Source: Pseudoxanthomonas sp. PXM01
Lineage (GTDB): Bacteria; Pseudomonadota; Gammaproteobacteria; Xanthomonadales; Xanthomonadaceae
Direction of reading: 5' to 3'
Assembly: GCF_014851815.1 (NCBI RefSeq)
Contig: NZ_JACVAJ010000001.1
Location: 1,674,001-1,738,000, forward strand
DNA length: 64,000 nucleotides
Numbering within the stretch: the first letter of the stretch is position 1; each line of letters starts with the position of its first letter. Shown here one piece after another: positions 42,950 through 52,875 of this stretch. The position numbers were made by a program, and so were the translations under genes. Under the pieces are notes generated by a model that worked only from the letters and a program-made list of their open reading frames with translations, was not told where the DNA came from and ran no database searches.

Positions 42950-45583
42950 CTAGGCGGGAGTGAGCAGCGGCAGGGTAATCCGGATCACCGTGCCGCGGCC
43001 ATCCGGCCCCGGCAGCGCTTCCACGCTGCCGCCGTGCGCACCCACCATGCCCTGGCAGATCGCCAGCCCCAGGCCGGTGCCGTGGCGACCGCGGTCGCCG
43101 CGCTCCACGCTGTAGAACATGTCGAAGATGCGGCTGCGCTCGTCTTCCGGAATGCCGGGGCCGCGATCGCGTACGTCGACGCGCAACGCGCCGTCGACGA
43201 GTTTCGCCTCCACCTGCACCGGCTCGCCGGGTGGGGAGAACTTGCCCGCGTTCTCCAGCACGTTGAACACCGCCTGCTCGATCAGCGCCGGATGCACCCA
43301 CACCGGCGGCACGTCCGCGGCCACCGTGGTCTGCACGCGCACCTCCGGCTGGTAGCGCTGCAGGCGCGTCACCGCCGAACCGAGCAGTTCGTCCACGCCG
43401 ATCCAGTCGCGGTTGAGCGTCAGCCCGCTGTGGCCGAGGCGCGTCATGTCGAGCAGGTTCTGGATGTAGCGGTCCAGCCGCTCGCCTTCGGTCTGGATGG
43501 TGTCGAGCAGGCTGCGGCGGTCGTTCTCGCCCATCGCGTTCCAGTAGCTGGCCAGGCTGCTGGCCGAACCGATCATCGACGCCAGCGGCGAGCGCAGGTC
43601 GTGCGACACCGATGACAGCAGCGCCGAACGCAGGCGCTCGGTTTCGCCACCGACGCGTGCGTCTTCCAGCTCCGCCACCAGCCGCGTGCGCACCACCGCC
43701 TGCGCGATGTCCTCGGCCATCGCCTCGGCCAGTCGACGCTGCTCCGGCAGCAATCGGGGGGCGCTGTCGTCGAAGCGCAACCCCAGCACGCCCAGCGTCC
43801 CGCGGTCGCCGCGCAGCGGCAGGAACCAGCGGCCCGCGCCTGCCAGGGTATCGGTGTGGCGGCCTGTGGCCTGCCCATGCTGCTGTGCCCAGTCGGCGGC
43901 GGCCAGGTCGGTGCCGGCGAGCGTCGTCGTCGCCGGTTCCTCGCGCCCCTGCACGCGCAGCCAGGCCTCCGCCGACAGTGCGCGCTCCAGTGCCTTGCGC
44001 CCGGCGGCCAGCACCTGCCCCAGGTCGGCGGCGACGGCCAGTTCGCGACCCAGCGCCTGCAACGCGGTCGCCTGCGTGTTGGCCGCGCGCAGCGCCAGCA
44101 CCTGCATGCGCAGGCGCGAGGCCAGTCGCCCTGCCACCAACGCGGCGATCAGGAACAGGAACACCGTGGTCACGCCTTGGCGGGCGGTGATGTTGAAGGT
44201 GAAGCGCGGTTCGATGAAGAAGAAGTTGTAGGCAAAGAACCCCAGCAGCGCGGCCAGCACCGCGGCGGTCATCCGCGTGCGCGACGCGACCAGCACGACC
44301 GCCACGATGAAGACCATCGAGACGTCTTCCAGCCCCATCCAGCGCTCGGCCAGCCATGCCACGCCAATGGAGAGCAACGAGGCCACGGCGGCGAACGCGA
44401 GCTCATGCCGCGTCAGCCAACTACCGATGCCGGTGTCGCCGCGACGCGCACGTGCGCGCGCTTCCGGCGTGCTGATGATGACCAGTTCGTAGTGCGCACC
44501 GCGCTGCAGGATCTGCTGGGTCAGCGTGCGGTTGAACATGCGCGCCACCGGCCGCTCGCGCGTCCGCCCCAGCACCAGCGTCGAGGCGCCGCTTTGCGTG
44601 GCGTGATCCAGCAGCGCATCGGCGATGCGCGCGCCGCGCAGCACCTCGGTGTCCGCACCGAGGCGGCGCGCCAGCGCGAACGCCTGGTCGATCTCGTGCT
44701 GCTTGGCCGTCTCCACCGCCTCCGACGGCTGCACCGTCACCACGCTCCACGGTGCATCGCGGCGCTCGGCGATGCGGCGCGCGGCGCGCACCAGATAGTC
44801 GGACTGGCCGCAGCCGTCAATGGCGACCAGCACGCGCCGCCGCAACGGCAAGCCGGGCAAGCCGCGCGCGGCCTGATCTTCGCGCAGGTCGCTGTCGACG
44901 CGGTCGGCCGCGGTCTGCATGGCCAGCTCGCGCAGCGCGATCAGGTTCGACGGCGAGAAGAACGCCTGCAGCGCCTGCGCCGCCTGTTCGGGCAGGTAGA
45001 CCTTGCCCTGGTGCAGCCGCTCGATCAGCTCGCGCGGCGGCAGGTCGACCAGCACGATGTCGCGCAGGCGGTCGAACACGATGTCCGGCACGGTCTCGCT
45101 GACGCGCACACCGGTGATGCGGTGGACGACGTCATTGAGGCTTTCCAGGTGCTGGATGTTGATGGTGGTGTGGACGTCGATGCCCGCGTCCAGCAGTTCG
45201 ATCACATCCTGCCAGCGGCGTTCGTGGCGGCTGCCCGGCGCGTTGCGGTGGGCCAGCTCGTCGACCAGCGCGATCTGCGGGCGGCGCGCCAGCAGCGCGT
45301 CCAGGTCCATCTCGTCCAGCCAGCGGCCCTGGTAGGACACGCGCCGGCGCGGCAGGATCTCCAGCCCCTCGGTCTGCGCCGCGGTCTCGCCGCGCCCGTG
45401 CGTCTCGACGATGCCGACCACGACGTCCCTGCCCTGCCGGCGCAGCTCACGCGCCCGCGACAGCATGGTGTAGGTCTTGCCGACCCCGGGCGCTGCGCCC
45501 AGGAAGATGGTCAGCCGCCCGCCCTGCTCACGCTGCAGGTGGTCGATCAGGGCATCGGCCTGGCGGTCGCGGGCGTCGGTCAT
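42950..45583 (-). CDS. kdpD: KdpD osmosensitive potassium sensor kinase
   Basis: 877 residues. N-terminal KdpD domain about 20-230 with Walker A GAAPGVGKT (residues 29-37) and ALVDELAHRNAPGSRHERRW. A universal-stress domain spans about 250-375. Four membrane segments (DUF4118) lie about 390-495, and a GAF domain about 510-635. HisKA about 640-710 has H in SSVSHDLRSPLASMIG. HATPase about 755-870 has NVLENAGKFSP, DRGPGIPEDE and GTGLGLAICQGMVG. Senses low K+ and phosphorylates KdpE. It normally follows kdpC directly, but here a 651-bp repeat-rich block lies between. Confidence 0.96.
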   Translation of the reverse strand: MTDARDRQADALIDHLQREQGGRLTIFLGAAPGVGKTYTMLSRARELRRQGRDVVVGIVETHGRGETAAQTEGLEILPRRRVSYQGRWLDEMDLDALLARRPQIALVDELAHRNAPGSRHERRWQDVIELLDAGIDVHTTINIQHLESLNDVVHRITGVRVSETVPDIVFDRLRDIVLVDLPPRELIERLHQGKVYLPEQAAQALQAFFSPSNLIALRELAMQTAADRVDSDLREDQAARGLPGLPLRRRVLVAIDGCGQSDYLVRAARRIAERRDAPWSVVTVQPSEAVETAKQHEIDQAFALARRLGADTEVLRGARIADALLDHATQSGASTLVLGRTRERPVARMFNRTLTQQILQRGAHYELVIISTPEARARARRGDTGIGSWLTRHELAFAAVASLLSIGVAWLAERWMGLEDVSMVFIVAVVLVASRTRMTAAVLAALLGFFAYNFFFIEPRFTFNITARQGVTTVFLFLIAALVAGRLASRLRMQVLALRAANTQATALQALGRELAVAADLGQVLAAGRKALERALSAEAWLRVQGREEPATTTLAGTDLAAADWAQQHGQATGRHTDTLAGAGRWFLPLRGDRGTLGVLGLRFDDSAPRLLPEQRRLAEAMAEDIAQAVVRTRLVAELEDARVGGETERLRSALLSSVSHDLRSPLASMIGSASSLASYWNAMGENDRRSLLDTIQTEGERLDRYIQNLLDMTRLGHSGLTLNRDWIGVDELLGSAVTRLQRYQPEVRVQTTVAADVPPVWVHPALIEQAVFNVLENAGKFSPPGEPVQVEAKLVDGALRVDVRDRGPGIPEDERSRIFDMFYSVERGDRGRHGTGLGLAICQGMVGAHGGSVEALPGPDGRGTVIRITLPLLTPA

Positions 45584-45921
45584 GGCGATAGTGTGCCTGT
45601 TGTCGTGTCACGGCGAGCAGGTGGCTCGGCCGCGCGGGGTAACGGCGACGCCGTAGTGGTGACCTGCATGTGCGCGGACGGCGCTTTCAAGGAAGTTTTC
45701 CTCGATGGAGAGGCAGGAATGCCTTGTTCGCGAAGCAGATGTCATCGCCCACGCACCGTTCTGGTTCGGCAGAGATGTCGGTTTCCTTGTCGTCTCACCT
45801 GAAAGCCTCGACCCCATGAACCTTTCAGGTTCGGCAGCGAGGAAATTTTCCTCGTCGTCGAGGTGTCGGACCTGGTGCGCGAGGCGATGGACGTCGTCGT
45901 CGAATCTTTCTTCTTTGGAAT

Positions 45922-46005
45922 GCGAAGAAACTTTCTTCGTCAACGCACCTTTGAACACCGCGCGCGAGGAAACTTTCTTCGGCGGCGCACCTTTCTGGTT
46001 CGCTG
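45922..46005. repeat. Tandem repeat, period 42 bp, with palindromic core
   Basis: Unit 1 at 45922-45963 and unit 2 at 45964-46005. The first 31 bases match at 27 positions, sharing GCGARGAAACTTTCTTCG and CGCACCTTT. Each unit contains the palindrome GARGAAA-C-TTTCTTC. Diverged relatives of the CGCACC..TTCTGGTTCG part occur at about 45752-45770. Confidence 0.8.
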
Positions 46006-46050
46006 GCGATGGTGGTTTGTTGACCATCCGGACTGGCAGCCTCGCTTCTC

Positions 46051-46195
46051 GCCCCCTCTCCCCCGCAGGCGGGGGAGAGGGCTGGGGTGAGGGGGCCAGA
46101 CGCGGCAGCAGCGCCAGGCACGGACGCGACGCTGGCTTCGTTTGCCCCCTCACCTGCCTTCGGCATCCTCTCCCCCGCAAGCGGGGGAGAAGAGA
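46051..46195. repeat. Inverted pair of REP elements (REPIN-like)
   Basis: Element 1 at 46051-46096 is a hairpin of CCCTCTCCCCCGC type followed by GCTGGGGTGAGGGGGC. Element 2 at 46144-46195 is the inverted form, GCCCCCTCACC...CCTCTCCCCCGC-AA-GCGGGGGAGA. It belongs to the same family as the arms that flank the DUF559 gene at 7869-8309. Confidence 0.85.
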
Positions 46196-46234
46196 AAGCC
46201 AATCCTCGCTCTGCCCAGCCAGATCCATGTCGCC

Positions 46235-46828
46235 TTACTCGGGCTTTCCACGCGCATCCAGCGCCAAATTCAGTTCCAGCACATTGACGCGCGGCGCACC
46301 CAGCAGGCCGAACTGGCGTCCCTCGGTATGTTCGGCAACCACCTGCTCGACCTCACCGACCGGCAGGCCGCGAACACGCGCGACGCGAGCGATCTGGATC
46401 TGCACCGCCGCCGGCGACAGGTGCGGATCGATGCCGCCGCCGGATTGCGTGACCAGGTCGCTGGGCACGTCGGCCGGGGTCACGCCCTCGCGGGCCGCGA
46501 CGGCGGCGCGCGCCTCATCGATGCGCGCACGCAGGTCGGGATTCGTCCGCGCCTGGTTACTGCCGGCCAGCCCCATCACGCTGTAGCTCGCCGCCGACGG
46601 GCGCGACTGGAAGTAACGGTCGTCGGCGAACGGCTGGGCGACCAGCGAGGAACCGATCACCTGGCCGTCGCGTTCGATCAGGCTGCCGTTGGCCTGGTGC
46701 GGGAACAGCACCCGGCCCAGGCCGGCGCCGGCCAGCGAATACAGCAGGCCGAAACCGAGCAGCGTGACCAGTGCCAGCGCCAACGAGGCGCGCCACACCG
46801 GCGTGGAAGACATCGTGGAAACATTCAT
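46235..46828 (-). CDS. kdpC: Potassium-transporting ATPase subunit C
   Basis: 197 residues. One N-terminal membrane segment (about 13-35, LALALVTLLGFGLLYSLAGAG), then the periplasmic domain with ANGSLIERDGQVIGSSLVAQPF, YFQSRPSAASYSVMGLAGSN, VPSDLVTQSGGGIDPHLSPAAVQIQIARVARVRGL and LNLALD. This is the KdpC fold that stabilises and gates the KdpFABC complex. It follows kdpB after 9 bp and is the last gene before the repeat block. Confidence 0.95.
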   Translation of the reverse strand: MNVSTMSSTPVWRASLALALVTLLGFGLLYSLAGAGLGRVLFPHQANGSLIERDGQVIGSSLVAQPFADDRYFQSRPSAASYSVMGLAGSNQARTNPDLRARIDEARAAVAAREGVTPADVPSDLVTQSGGGIDPHLSPAAVQIQIARVARVRGLPVGEVEQVVAEHTEGRQFGLLGAPRVNVLELNLALDARGKPE

Positions 46829-46837
46829 GGCAATTCC

Positions 46838-48898
46838 TCAGGCGCCGGTGACGGCGGCCAGCAACAGGTCGATGAGCTTGATCGCGGCGAACGGCAGCAG
46901 CACGCCGCCGACGCCGTAGACCAGCATGTTCCGGCGCAGCAGCGCGGTGGCGCCGGCCGGGCGGAAGCGCACGCCGCGCAGCGCCAGCGGGATCAGCAGC
47001 GGGATGATGATCGCGTTGAAGATCAACGCCGCCAGCACCGCGTTGGTGGGGCTGGACAGCTGCATCACGTTCAACGCGCCCATCGAGGGAATCGCCGCGG
47101 CGAACAGCGCCGGCAGGATGGCGAAGTACTTCGACACGTCGTTGGCCAGCGAGAACGTGGTCAGCGCGCCGCGGGTGATCAGCTGCTGCTTGCCGACTTC
47201 CACCACCTCCAGCAGCTTGGCCGGATCGGAATCGAGGTCGACCATGTTGCCGGCCTCCTTCGCCGCCTGTGTGCCGGAGTTCATCGCCAGACCGACGTCG
47301 GCCTGTGCCAGCGCAGGCGCGTCGTTGGTGCCGTCGCCAACCATGGCGACGAGACGGCCACCCGCCTGTTCCTGACGGATGCGCGCCAGCTTGTCTTCCG
47401 GGCGCGCCTCGGCGATGTAGTCGTCCACGCCGGCCTCGGCAGCGATCGCGGCGGCGGTCAGCGGGTTGTCGCCGGTGATCATCACCGTGCGGATGCCCAT
47501 GGCGCGCATGTGGGCGAACTTCTCCTTGATGCCGTGCTTGACCACGTCGGAGAGTTCGACCACGCCGAGCACGTGGTTGCCGTCGCTGACCACTAGCGGG
47601 GTGGCGCCGTTGCGCGCGACCTGTTCGACGCGCGCGGTGAGCTCGGCGGGTACGTTGCCACCGAGCGCCTGCACGTGCTTCAGGATCGCGTCCATCGCGC
47701 CCTTGCGGATCACCCGGACGTGGCCACGGCCATCGTCGGGGAGATCGACGCCGGACATGCGGGTCTGCGCAGTGAACGCGACGAACTGCGCGCGTTCGGG
47801 ATCGGCCAGCGTGGCGCCCTGTTCGCGCGCCAGCTTGACGATCGACTTGCCTTCCGGCGTGGGGTCGGCCAGCGAAGACAGCATGGCGGCGTCGCGCAGC
47901 TGTTCGCGGTCGACGCCGGCCAGCGCATGGAACAGCGTGGCCTGGCGGTCGCCGTGGGTAATCGTGCCGGTCTTGTCGAGCAGCAGCACGTCGATGTCGC
48001 CGGCGACTTCGACCGCCTTGCCCGACTTGGCCAGCACGTTGGCGGCCAACGCACGGTTCATGCCGGCGATGCCGATGGCCGGCAGCAGGCCGCCGATGGT
48101 GGTGGGGATCAGGCAGACCAGCAGCGCGACCAGCAGCAGCGGATCGAGCTTGGCGCCGACGAAGCCGGCGATGAAGGGCAGCGAGACGACCACGATCAGG
48201 AAGGTCAGCGTCATCGTCAGCAGTAGCAGGCCGAGCGCGATTTCGTTCGGTGTCTTCTGCCGGTTGGCGCCTTCGACCAGCGCGATCATGCGGTCGAGGA
48301 AGCTGTGGCCGGGCTCGGCGGTGACCTTCACCACGATCTCGTCGGACAGCACCTTGGTGCCGCCGATCACGCCGCTGCGGTCGGTGCCGGCTTCGCGCAG
48401 CACGGGCGCCGACTCGCCGGTGACGGCCGACTCGTTGATGGTGGCCAGGCCCTTGACGATTTCGCCATCGGCCGGGACCTGTTCGCCGGCGGAGACGATG
48501 ACGTAGTCGCCCGGCTTCAGTTCGGCCGCGGGAAGGCGGCGCTCGGTGCCGCCCAGCGGCGTGTCGATGCGACGCGCGACAAGGTCCTTGCGGGCGCGGC
48601 GCAGCGACGCCGCCTGGCCGCGGCCGCGCGCTTCGGCGACGGCTTCGGCGAAGTTGGCGAACAGCACGGTGACGAACAGCAGCACGGTCACCGACCAGCC
48701 GATGCCGGGCGTGGTGGTGCCGGCCAGGGTGAGGCCGGCGGTCAGCAGCGTGCCCAGCCAGACCACGGCCATGACCGGGTTCTTGAAGGCGTGCTGCGGG
48801 GCCAGTTTGGTGAAGGAGCCGATGACGGCAGCACGGAAGCCCGCGCTGTCGAGCAGGGCCGGCGCGCGGCCGGCGGAGCGTGAGGAGGAAGAAGTCAT
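46838..48898 (-). CDS. kdpB: Potassium-transporting P-type ATPase subunit B
   Basis: 686 residues from the ATG at 48898 (a GTG/ATG-initiated longer frame to 48928 adds ten residues). P-type ATPase: phosphorylation Asp in [19 protein letters not shown] in [43 protein letters not shown], and the hinge [20 protein letters not shown]. Hydrolyses ATP to drive KdpA-mediated K+ uptake. It follows kdpA after 10 bp. KdpB-type membrane helices, including [12 protein letters not shown], are present. Confidence 0.97.
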   Translation of the reverse strand: MTSSSSRSAGRAPALLDSAGFRAAVIGSFTKLAPQHAFKNPVMAVVWLGTLLTAGLTLAGTTTPGIGWSVTVLLFVTVLFANFAEAVAEARGRGQAASLRRARKDLVARRIDTPLGGTERRLPAAELKPGDYVIVSAGEQVPADGEIVKGLATINESAVTGESAPVLREAGTDRSGVIGGTKVLSDEIVVKVTAEPGHSFLDRMIALVEGANRQKTPNEIALGLLLLTMTLTFLIVVVSLPFIAGFVGAKLDPLLLVALLVCLIPTTIGGLLPAIGIAGMNRALAANVLAKSGKAVEVAGDIDVLLLDKTGTITHGDRQATLFHALAGVDREQLRDAAMLSSLADPTPEGKSIVKLAREQGATLADPERAQFVAFTAQTRMSGVDLPDDGRGHVRVIRKGAMDAILKHVQALGGNVPAELTARVEQVARNGATPLVVSDGNHVLGVVELSDVVKHGIKEKFAHMRAMGIRTVMITGDNPLTAAAIAAEAGVDDYIAEARPEDKLARIRQEQAGGRLVAMVGDGTNDAPALAQADVGLAMNSGTQAAKEAGNMVDLDSDPAKLLEVVEVGKQQLITRGALTTFSLANDVSKYFAILPALFAAAIPSMGALNVMQLSSPTNAVLAALIFNAIIIPLLIPLALRGVRFRPAGATALLRRNMLVYGVGGVLLPFAAIKLIDLLLAAVTGA

Positions 48899-48908
48899 GT
48901 CGGTGTTC

Positions 48909-50609
48909 TCAGAGCGCGCCCAGCGCAAGGTGGTCGGCGATGGGGCCGAGGACCAGCACGGGCATGAACTGCAGCAGGGTCAGGATGACGACCACGGCGA
49001 TCAGGGTGAGCGCGAAGGTGGGGGTTTCCACCTGCAGCGTGCCGGGGCCTTCGGGCGTGGCGCGCTTGCGTGCGAGCGAGGCGGCGATGGCCAGCGGGAT
49101 GATCAGCGCGGGATAGCGGCCGAGGATCAGCATCAGCGTGGTGCTGAGGTTCCACCAGTACGTCGCATCGCCCAGGCCTTCGAATCCGGAGCCGTTGTTG
49201 GCGAACGCCGAGGTGTACTCGTAGAACACCTGGCTGATGCCATGGAACGACGGGTTCGAATTGCCGGTGATCGATGGCACGGCCAGCGTGATGGCAGTGA
49301 AGGTCAGCAGCGCCAGCGGCTGCAGCAGCACCAGCGCGGCCAGCAGCTTCACTTCATGCGCTTCGATCTTGCGGCCGAACAGTTCCGGCGTGCGACCGGT
49401 CATCAGGCCGGCGAGGAACACGCTGAGCAGCAGGTAGACCAGGAACTGCTGCAGGCCGCAGCCGATGCCGCCCCAGATGCTGTTGACCAGCATGTTGCCC
49501 AGGGTCACCAGGCCGGTCAGTGGCGCGGCGGAGTCGAGCATCATGTTGACCGAACCGTTGTTGACGCCGGTGGTACTGGCGGCCCACAACGCGGAGGCCT
49601 CGGCGCCGATGCGGACTTCCTTGCCTTCCATCAATGCGATGTCCTGCGCCGTCGCCGCATGGCCTTCGAACCAGATCGCCAGGCCGGACGTCGCCACCCA
49701 CATGGCCATCATCGTGCCGACGACCAGCGCGGTGAATTTCCTGCGGCCGGTGAAGGCACTGACCATGAAGGCCACGCCGACCGGAATCAGCAGGATCGCC
49801 AGCGTCTCCAGGAAGTTGGCGAACGGCGTGGGGTTCTCCAGCGGCACGGCACTGTTGGGGCCATACCAGCCGCCGCCGTTGCTGCCCAGCTGCTTGGCCG
49901 CGACCATCGGCGCGACGGGGCCGACGGCGATCTTCTGCTCGGCCATCTCCGCGCTGGCGTCGATCGGCGTGGCGATCGGTCCGCCCTGCAACGTGGACGG
50001 CACGCCCTGCCAGGTCAGCGCCAGCGACCACAGCAGGCACAGCGGCAGCATGACGCGCACGGTCGGGCGGATCACGTCGGCCCAGTAGTTGCCGACATCG
50101 ACGTCGGCGCCGACCGGCGTGGCCGCCTTGTCGCCGCGTCCACCGAAGAAGCCGCGCAGCGTGGCCACGACCAGCGCCAGGCCCATCATCGGCGACACCA
50201 CCTGCAGGCCGACGATGCCGGTCATCTGCGCGAGGTGCGACAGCTGCGCCTGGCCGGAGTAATGCTGCTGGTTGGTGTTGGTGAGGAACGACACCATGGT
50301 GTGCAGCGCCAGGTCCCAGCGCATGTTGGGCGCGTCGTTGGGATTGAGCGGCAACCAGGCCTGCGTCATGAAGACGATCCAGGTCAGCACACCGACGACC
50401 AGGTTGCTGGCGAGGAACGCAAGCGCGTAGCCCTTCCAGCCCATGCCCTGCGCGGGGTCGATGCCGAACAGACGATAGAGCGGACGTTCGAGCAGGCCGA
50501 ACACGGCGTCGCCGCGCATCGGTGCGCCGCGCATCACGGCCGCCAGATAGCGGCCCAGCGGCCAGCCCAGCGCCAGCACCAGCACGATAAGAAGAAGGAA
50601 TTCGATCAT
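48909..50609 (-). CDS. kdpA: Potassium-transporting ATPase subunit A
   Basis: 566 residues, about ten membrane helices. Selectivity-filter segments of the four pore repeats are visible: [38 protein letters not shown] and [13 protein letters not shown]-terminal [10 protein letters not shown] and the PDF-like region are typical. Forms the K+ selective tunnel in the KdpFABC pump. Its ATG overlaps the kdpF stop (ATGA), so the two are translationally coupled. Confidence 0.97.
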   Translation of the reverse strand: MIEFLLLIVLVLALGWPLGRYLAAVMRGAPMRGDAVFGLLERPLYRLFGIDPAQGMGWKGYALAFLASNLVVGVLTWIVFMTQAWLPLNPNDAPNMRWDLALHTMVSFLTNTNQQHYSGQAQLSHLAQMTGIVGLQVVSPMMGLALVVATLRGFFGGRGDKAATPVGADVDVGNYWADVIRPTVRVMLPLCLLWSLALTWQGVPSTLQGGPIATPIDASAEMAEQKIAVGPVAPMVAAKQLGSNGGGWYGPNSAVPLENPTPFANFLETLAILLIPVGVAFMVSAFTGRRKFTALVVGTMMAMWVATSGLAIWFEGHAATAQDIALMEGKEVRIGAEASALWAASTTGVNNGSVNMMLDSAAPLTGLVTLGNMLVNSIWGGIGCGLQQFLVYLLLSVFLAGLMTGRTPELFGRKIEAHEVKLLAALVLLQPLALLTFTAITLAVPSITGNSNPSFHGISQVFYEYTSAFANNGSGFEGLGDATYWWNLSTTLMLILGRYPALIIPLAIAASLARKRATPEGPGTLQVETPTFALTLIAVVVILTLLQFMPVLVLGPIADHLALGAL

Positions 50610-50722
50610 TGGGATTCACCTGACGGCGTGCGTGCGCGCCGCGTGATCAGCAGGAACATCAGGCCGGCGCCGGCGAGCACGCCGGCGAGCGACAACGACA
50701 GATGCAGGAAGTCAGTGAACAT
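50606..50722 (-). CDS. kdpF: KdpF-like small membrane subunit
   Basis: 38 residues, too short for most ORF lists. One hydrophobic helix (about 7-27, HLSLSLAGVLAGAGLMFLLI) and a polar, basic tail [11 protein letters not shown], the pattern of KdpF peptides that stabilise the complex. Starts 8 bp after the TorF-like gene stop and overlaps the kdpA start by 4 bp. The tail is slightly longer than the E. coli 29-residue form. Confidence 0.8.
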   Translation of the reverse strand: MFTDFLHLSLSLAGVLAGAGLMFLLITRRARTPSGESQ

Positions 50723-50730
50723 GGCGGCAC

Positions 50731-51450
50731 TCAGAACGAGGCTTGCAGGGCGGCTTCCACGCGGGAACCCGCCAGGTCCGGGAACAGCGCCTTGGCGCTG
50801 CTGTCGGTGGCATGCGCGGTGACGCGCAGTTCGAACGGGGCCTTGAACGCCCACACCGCGCCGAGCTGCGCGTGCGCGTAGCTGTCGTTGTAGGCGTCAT
50901 CCAGCCAGTAGTAACCGGCGGCGGCTTCCAGGCGCACCTGCTCGCTGAGCGGGAATTTCGCGCCGAGCTGCGCGTAGGCACCGGCTTCGTCGGTCGCCAG
51001 CGCGTCGTTGGAATAGCCCAGCTGCGCCCAGTAGTTCTGCTTCCAGGTCAGCGTGCCGATCGCCTCGGTCCAGTTGAGGTCGACGGTGGTGGACGGATAG
51101 CGGTAGTGGGTCAGGTTGACGTCAAGCGCCCAGTCTTCGGCGACGTTGCCGCTCCAGCCGACGGTGACGTCCAGTTCGCTGCTGGCCTTGGTCTCCGGGG
51201 CGAACTCGACGTTCGAGCCCCAGATCGATCCGTACAACCCGTTCTCGGCCGTGGCCTTGAAGCTGGCCTGCACGGCCGGGTCACCCTGGGTCTGGGTGGT
51301 GCCGCGCCAGACGTAGTCGGTGGTGATCGCGCCGGAACCATTGAACGTGGCGGCGCTGGCGGACGAGGCGGCCAGCAGCAAGCCGGCGGCGAGGGAGGAA
51401 ACGACGAACGCAGGCGTGGGCCTGCGCGAAACGGAGGAGATGAAAGACAT
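50731..51450 (-). CDS. torF: TorF family putative porin, first gene of the kdp operon
   Basis: 239 residues. Signal peptide about 1-33 (ASSASAAT). The mature chain alternates hydrophobic and polar strands (GAITTDYVWRGTTQTQGDPAVQASF, LTHYRYPSTTVDLNWTEAIG, YWAQLGYSN) as in the TIGR02001 (Gcw_chp/TorF) outer-membrane family, and ends with Phe, the beta-barrel signal. Located 8 bp ahead of kdpF, so it is co-expressed with the K+ pump. A channel for K+ or another solute is plausible, but only inferred. Confidence 0.88.
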   Translation of the reverse strand: MSFISSVSRRPTPAFVVSSLAAGLLLAASSASAATFNGSGAITTDYVWRGTTQTQGDPAVQASFKATAENGLYGSIWGSNVEFAPETKASSELDVTVGWSGNVAEDWALDVNLTHYRYPSTTVDLNWTEAIGTLTWKQNYWAQLGYSNDALATDEAGAYAQLGAKFPLSEQVRLEAAAGYYWLDDAYNDSYAHAQLGAVWAFKAPFELRVTAHATDSSAKALFPDLAGSRVEAALQASF

Positions 51451-51506
51451 GAGTGCGATCCGAGGCGGAGGAGTTCCGCCGACCGCGAAAGTCTGGTCCC
51501 GGGTCG

Positions 51507-51555
51507 CGTAAAGCCGCTATGCGCTGCGGCGGGCGCGCCGTAAATTCGGCGTAAA
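51507..51555 (-). promoter_or_regulatory. Candidate KdpE-type operator upstream of torF-kdp
   Basis: Read on the minus strand, three TTTACG hexamers occur at 51539-51544, 51550-51555 and 51507-51512. The first two are 11 bp apart, one helical turn, a usual layout for OmpR-family direct repeats. E. coli KdpE sites also contain TTTACA-like repeats. They lie 57-105 bp before the torF ATG. PhoP could bind such repeats too. Confidence 0.45.
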
Positions 51556-51569
51556 ACGCGCGTTCTGGC

Positions 51570-52754
51570 TCAACCGGACGCGCGCGTCCTGCTGTGGCGG
51601 CCGAGCACGTGGTCGGCATCCTGGTCGAACGTGGGCGCGGCGAACGGCGCCGGTCCCGGCGTGCGACCGAAGGCGATCGGGCGCGTCACGCCGCGGTAGC
51701 TGCCGACCACCGGGTGCGCGATCTCCGCCACCATGTCTTCGGCCAGCACCTGCGGGTGCTCGAACATGTCCTCGACGCGGCGCGCCGCCGCGCACGGCAC
51801 TTCGTCGCCGAAGTGTGCTTCCCACTCCTGCGCGGTGCGCGCGAGCAGCGCGTCGTGCAGCTGCGGGACGATCTCGGCCGCGTGCGCGGCACGCTTGCGC
51901 ACGGTGTCGTAGCGGGGATCGTCGGCCAGCGCGTCCAGGCCGGTCAGGCGACACAGCGCCTTCCAGAAGCGCGCGGTGTTGGCCGACAGGTAGAGATACC
52001 CCTCGCGCGCCGGATGGATGCCGGTGACGCCACCGGAGCGCATGTCGCGGCCGATGTCGAGCGCCTCGCCTTCGGCCCAGATCATCCGCGCCGACTGCAT
52101 GGTCAGCGCGCTGCGCAGCAGCGATACGCCGACGAACTGGCCCAGCCCGCTGCGCTCGCGTTCGTACAGCGCCGACGACACGCCGCCGGCGAGCAACGCG
52201 GCGGCGTAGTAGTCCACCACCGAACCGTAGATGATTTCCGGCGCACCACCGCGCTTGCCCTGCAGCGTGCACATGCCGGTCATGGTCTGCAGCACCTGGT
52301 CGTAGCCGGCCTTGTCCTTCATCGGGCCGGACTCGCCGTAGCCGGTCACCGCGCAGTAGATCAGCCGCGGATTGATCACCGACAGGCTGTCGAAGTCGAT
52401 GCCCAGCCGCTTCGGCACGCTGGGACGGAAGTTGTGCACCAGCACGTCGGCCTCGCGCACCAGCCGCAGCAGCGCGGCGTGGTCGGCCGGCTGCTTCAGG
52501 TCCAGCACGACGCCCTGCTTGCTGCGGTTCACGCCGAGGAAGGCGCGGCTTTCCTTCTCCAGCGTGGACGGGTACTGGCGCAGGTTGTCGCCATCCGGCG
52601 GTTCGACCTTGACCACGTCGGCGCCCTGGTCGGCCAGCAGCGTGCAGCCGTAGGGACCGGCGATGTAGGCGCTCAGGTCGAGCACCTTGACGCCGCTCAG
52701 CGGCCCGGCGGGGCCGTGGCGCCGCGGGGCGCGGAAGGGAGAGGCAGTGTCCAT
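51570..52754 (-). CDS. Family III CoA-transferase (CaiB/BaiF type)
   Basis: 394 residues from the ATG at 52754 (AAGGAG 9 bp upstream; the frame extends further). Family III features: LSGVKVLDLSAYIAGPYGCTLLADQGADVVKVEPP at the N-terminus, LVHNFRPSVPKRLGID, the catalytic-Asp region GYDQVLQTMTGM, VVDYYAAALLAGGV and the C-terminal GRTPGPAPFAAP. Exchanges CoA between acyl-CoA and a carboxylate. The acid is unknown. It is co-directional with the glycosidase genes but 121 bp after the GH127-type gene, so its membership in that operon is uncertain. Confidence 0.9.
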   Translation of the reverse strand: MDTASPFRAPRRHGPAGPLSGVKVLDLSAYIAGPYGCTLLADQGADVVKVEPPDGDNLRQYPSTLEKESRAFLGVNRSKQGVVLDLKQPADHAALLRLVREADVLVHNFRPSVPKRLGIDFDSLSVINPRLIYCAVTGYGESGPMKDKAGYDQVLQTMTGMCTLQGKRGGAPEIIYGSVVDYYAAALLAGGVSSALYERERSGLGQFVGVSLLRSALTMQSARMIWAEGEALDIGRDMRSGGVTGIHPAREGYLYLSANTARFWKALCRLTGLDALADDPRYDTVRKRAAHAAEIVPQLHDALLARTAQEWEAHFGDEVPCAAARRVEDMFEHPQVLAEDMVAEIAHPVVGSYRGVTRPIAFGRTPGPAPFAAPTFDQDADHVLGRHSRTRASG

Positions 52755-52875
52755 GGGAAGAGGCTCCTTCAACCGCCACCTGCTGGTCGGGGACCAGTCT
52801 GGTGCAGGCGGTGCAGCGGATACAGTCGGCCGCCGTAGTTTCTGCGGCCACAAATTCTTGCGAGCGCGTGCGCGT

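Larger units (their letters stand above)
45584..46234. other. 651-bp non-coding block between kdpC and kdpD, packed with palindromes and REPs
   Basis: The only gap over 300 bp. It contains four short palindromes of the type GARGAAA-N-TTTCYTC (near 45689-45704, 45839-45853, 45924-45938 and 45966-45980), a 42-bp tandem repeat and two REP elements in inverted orientation. A minus-strand frame of 206 codons spans it (45608-46228). Its composition is low-GC at third codon positions and it passes through REP sequence, so I treat the block as non-coding. Confidence 0.75.

Noticed and set aside
45608..46228. A 206-codon minus-strand frame between kdpC and kdpD
   Set aside because: It runs through both REP elements and the palindromes, has atypical third-position composition and no domain. 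Kept as non-coding block, with the coding alternative noted.
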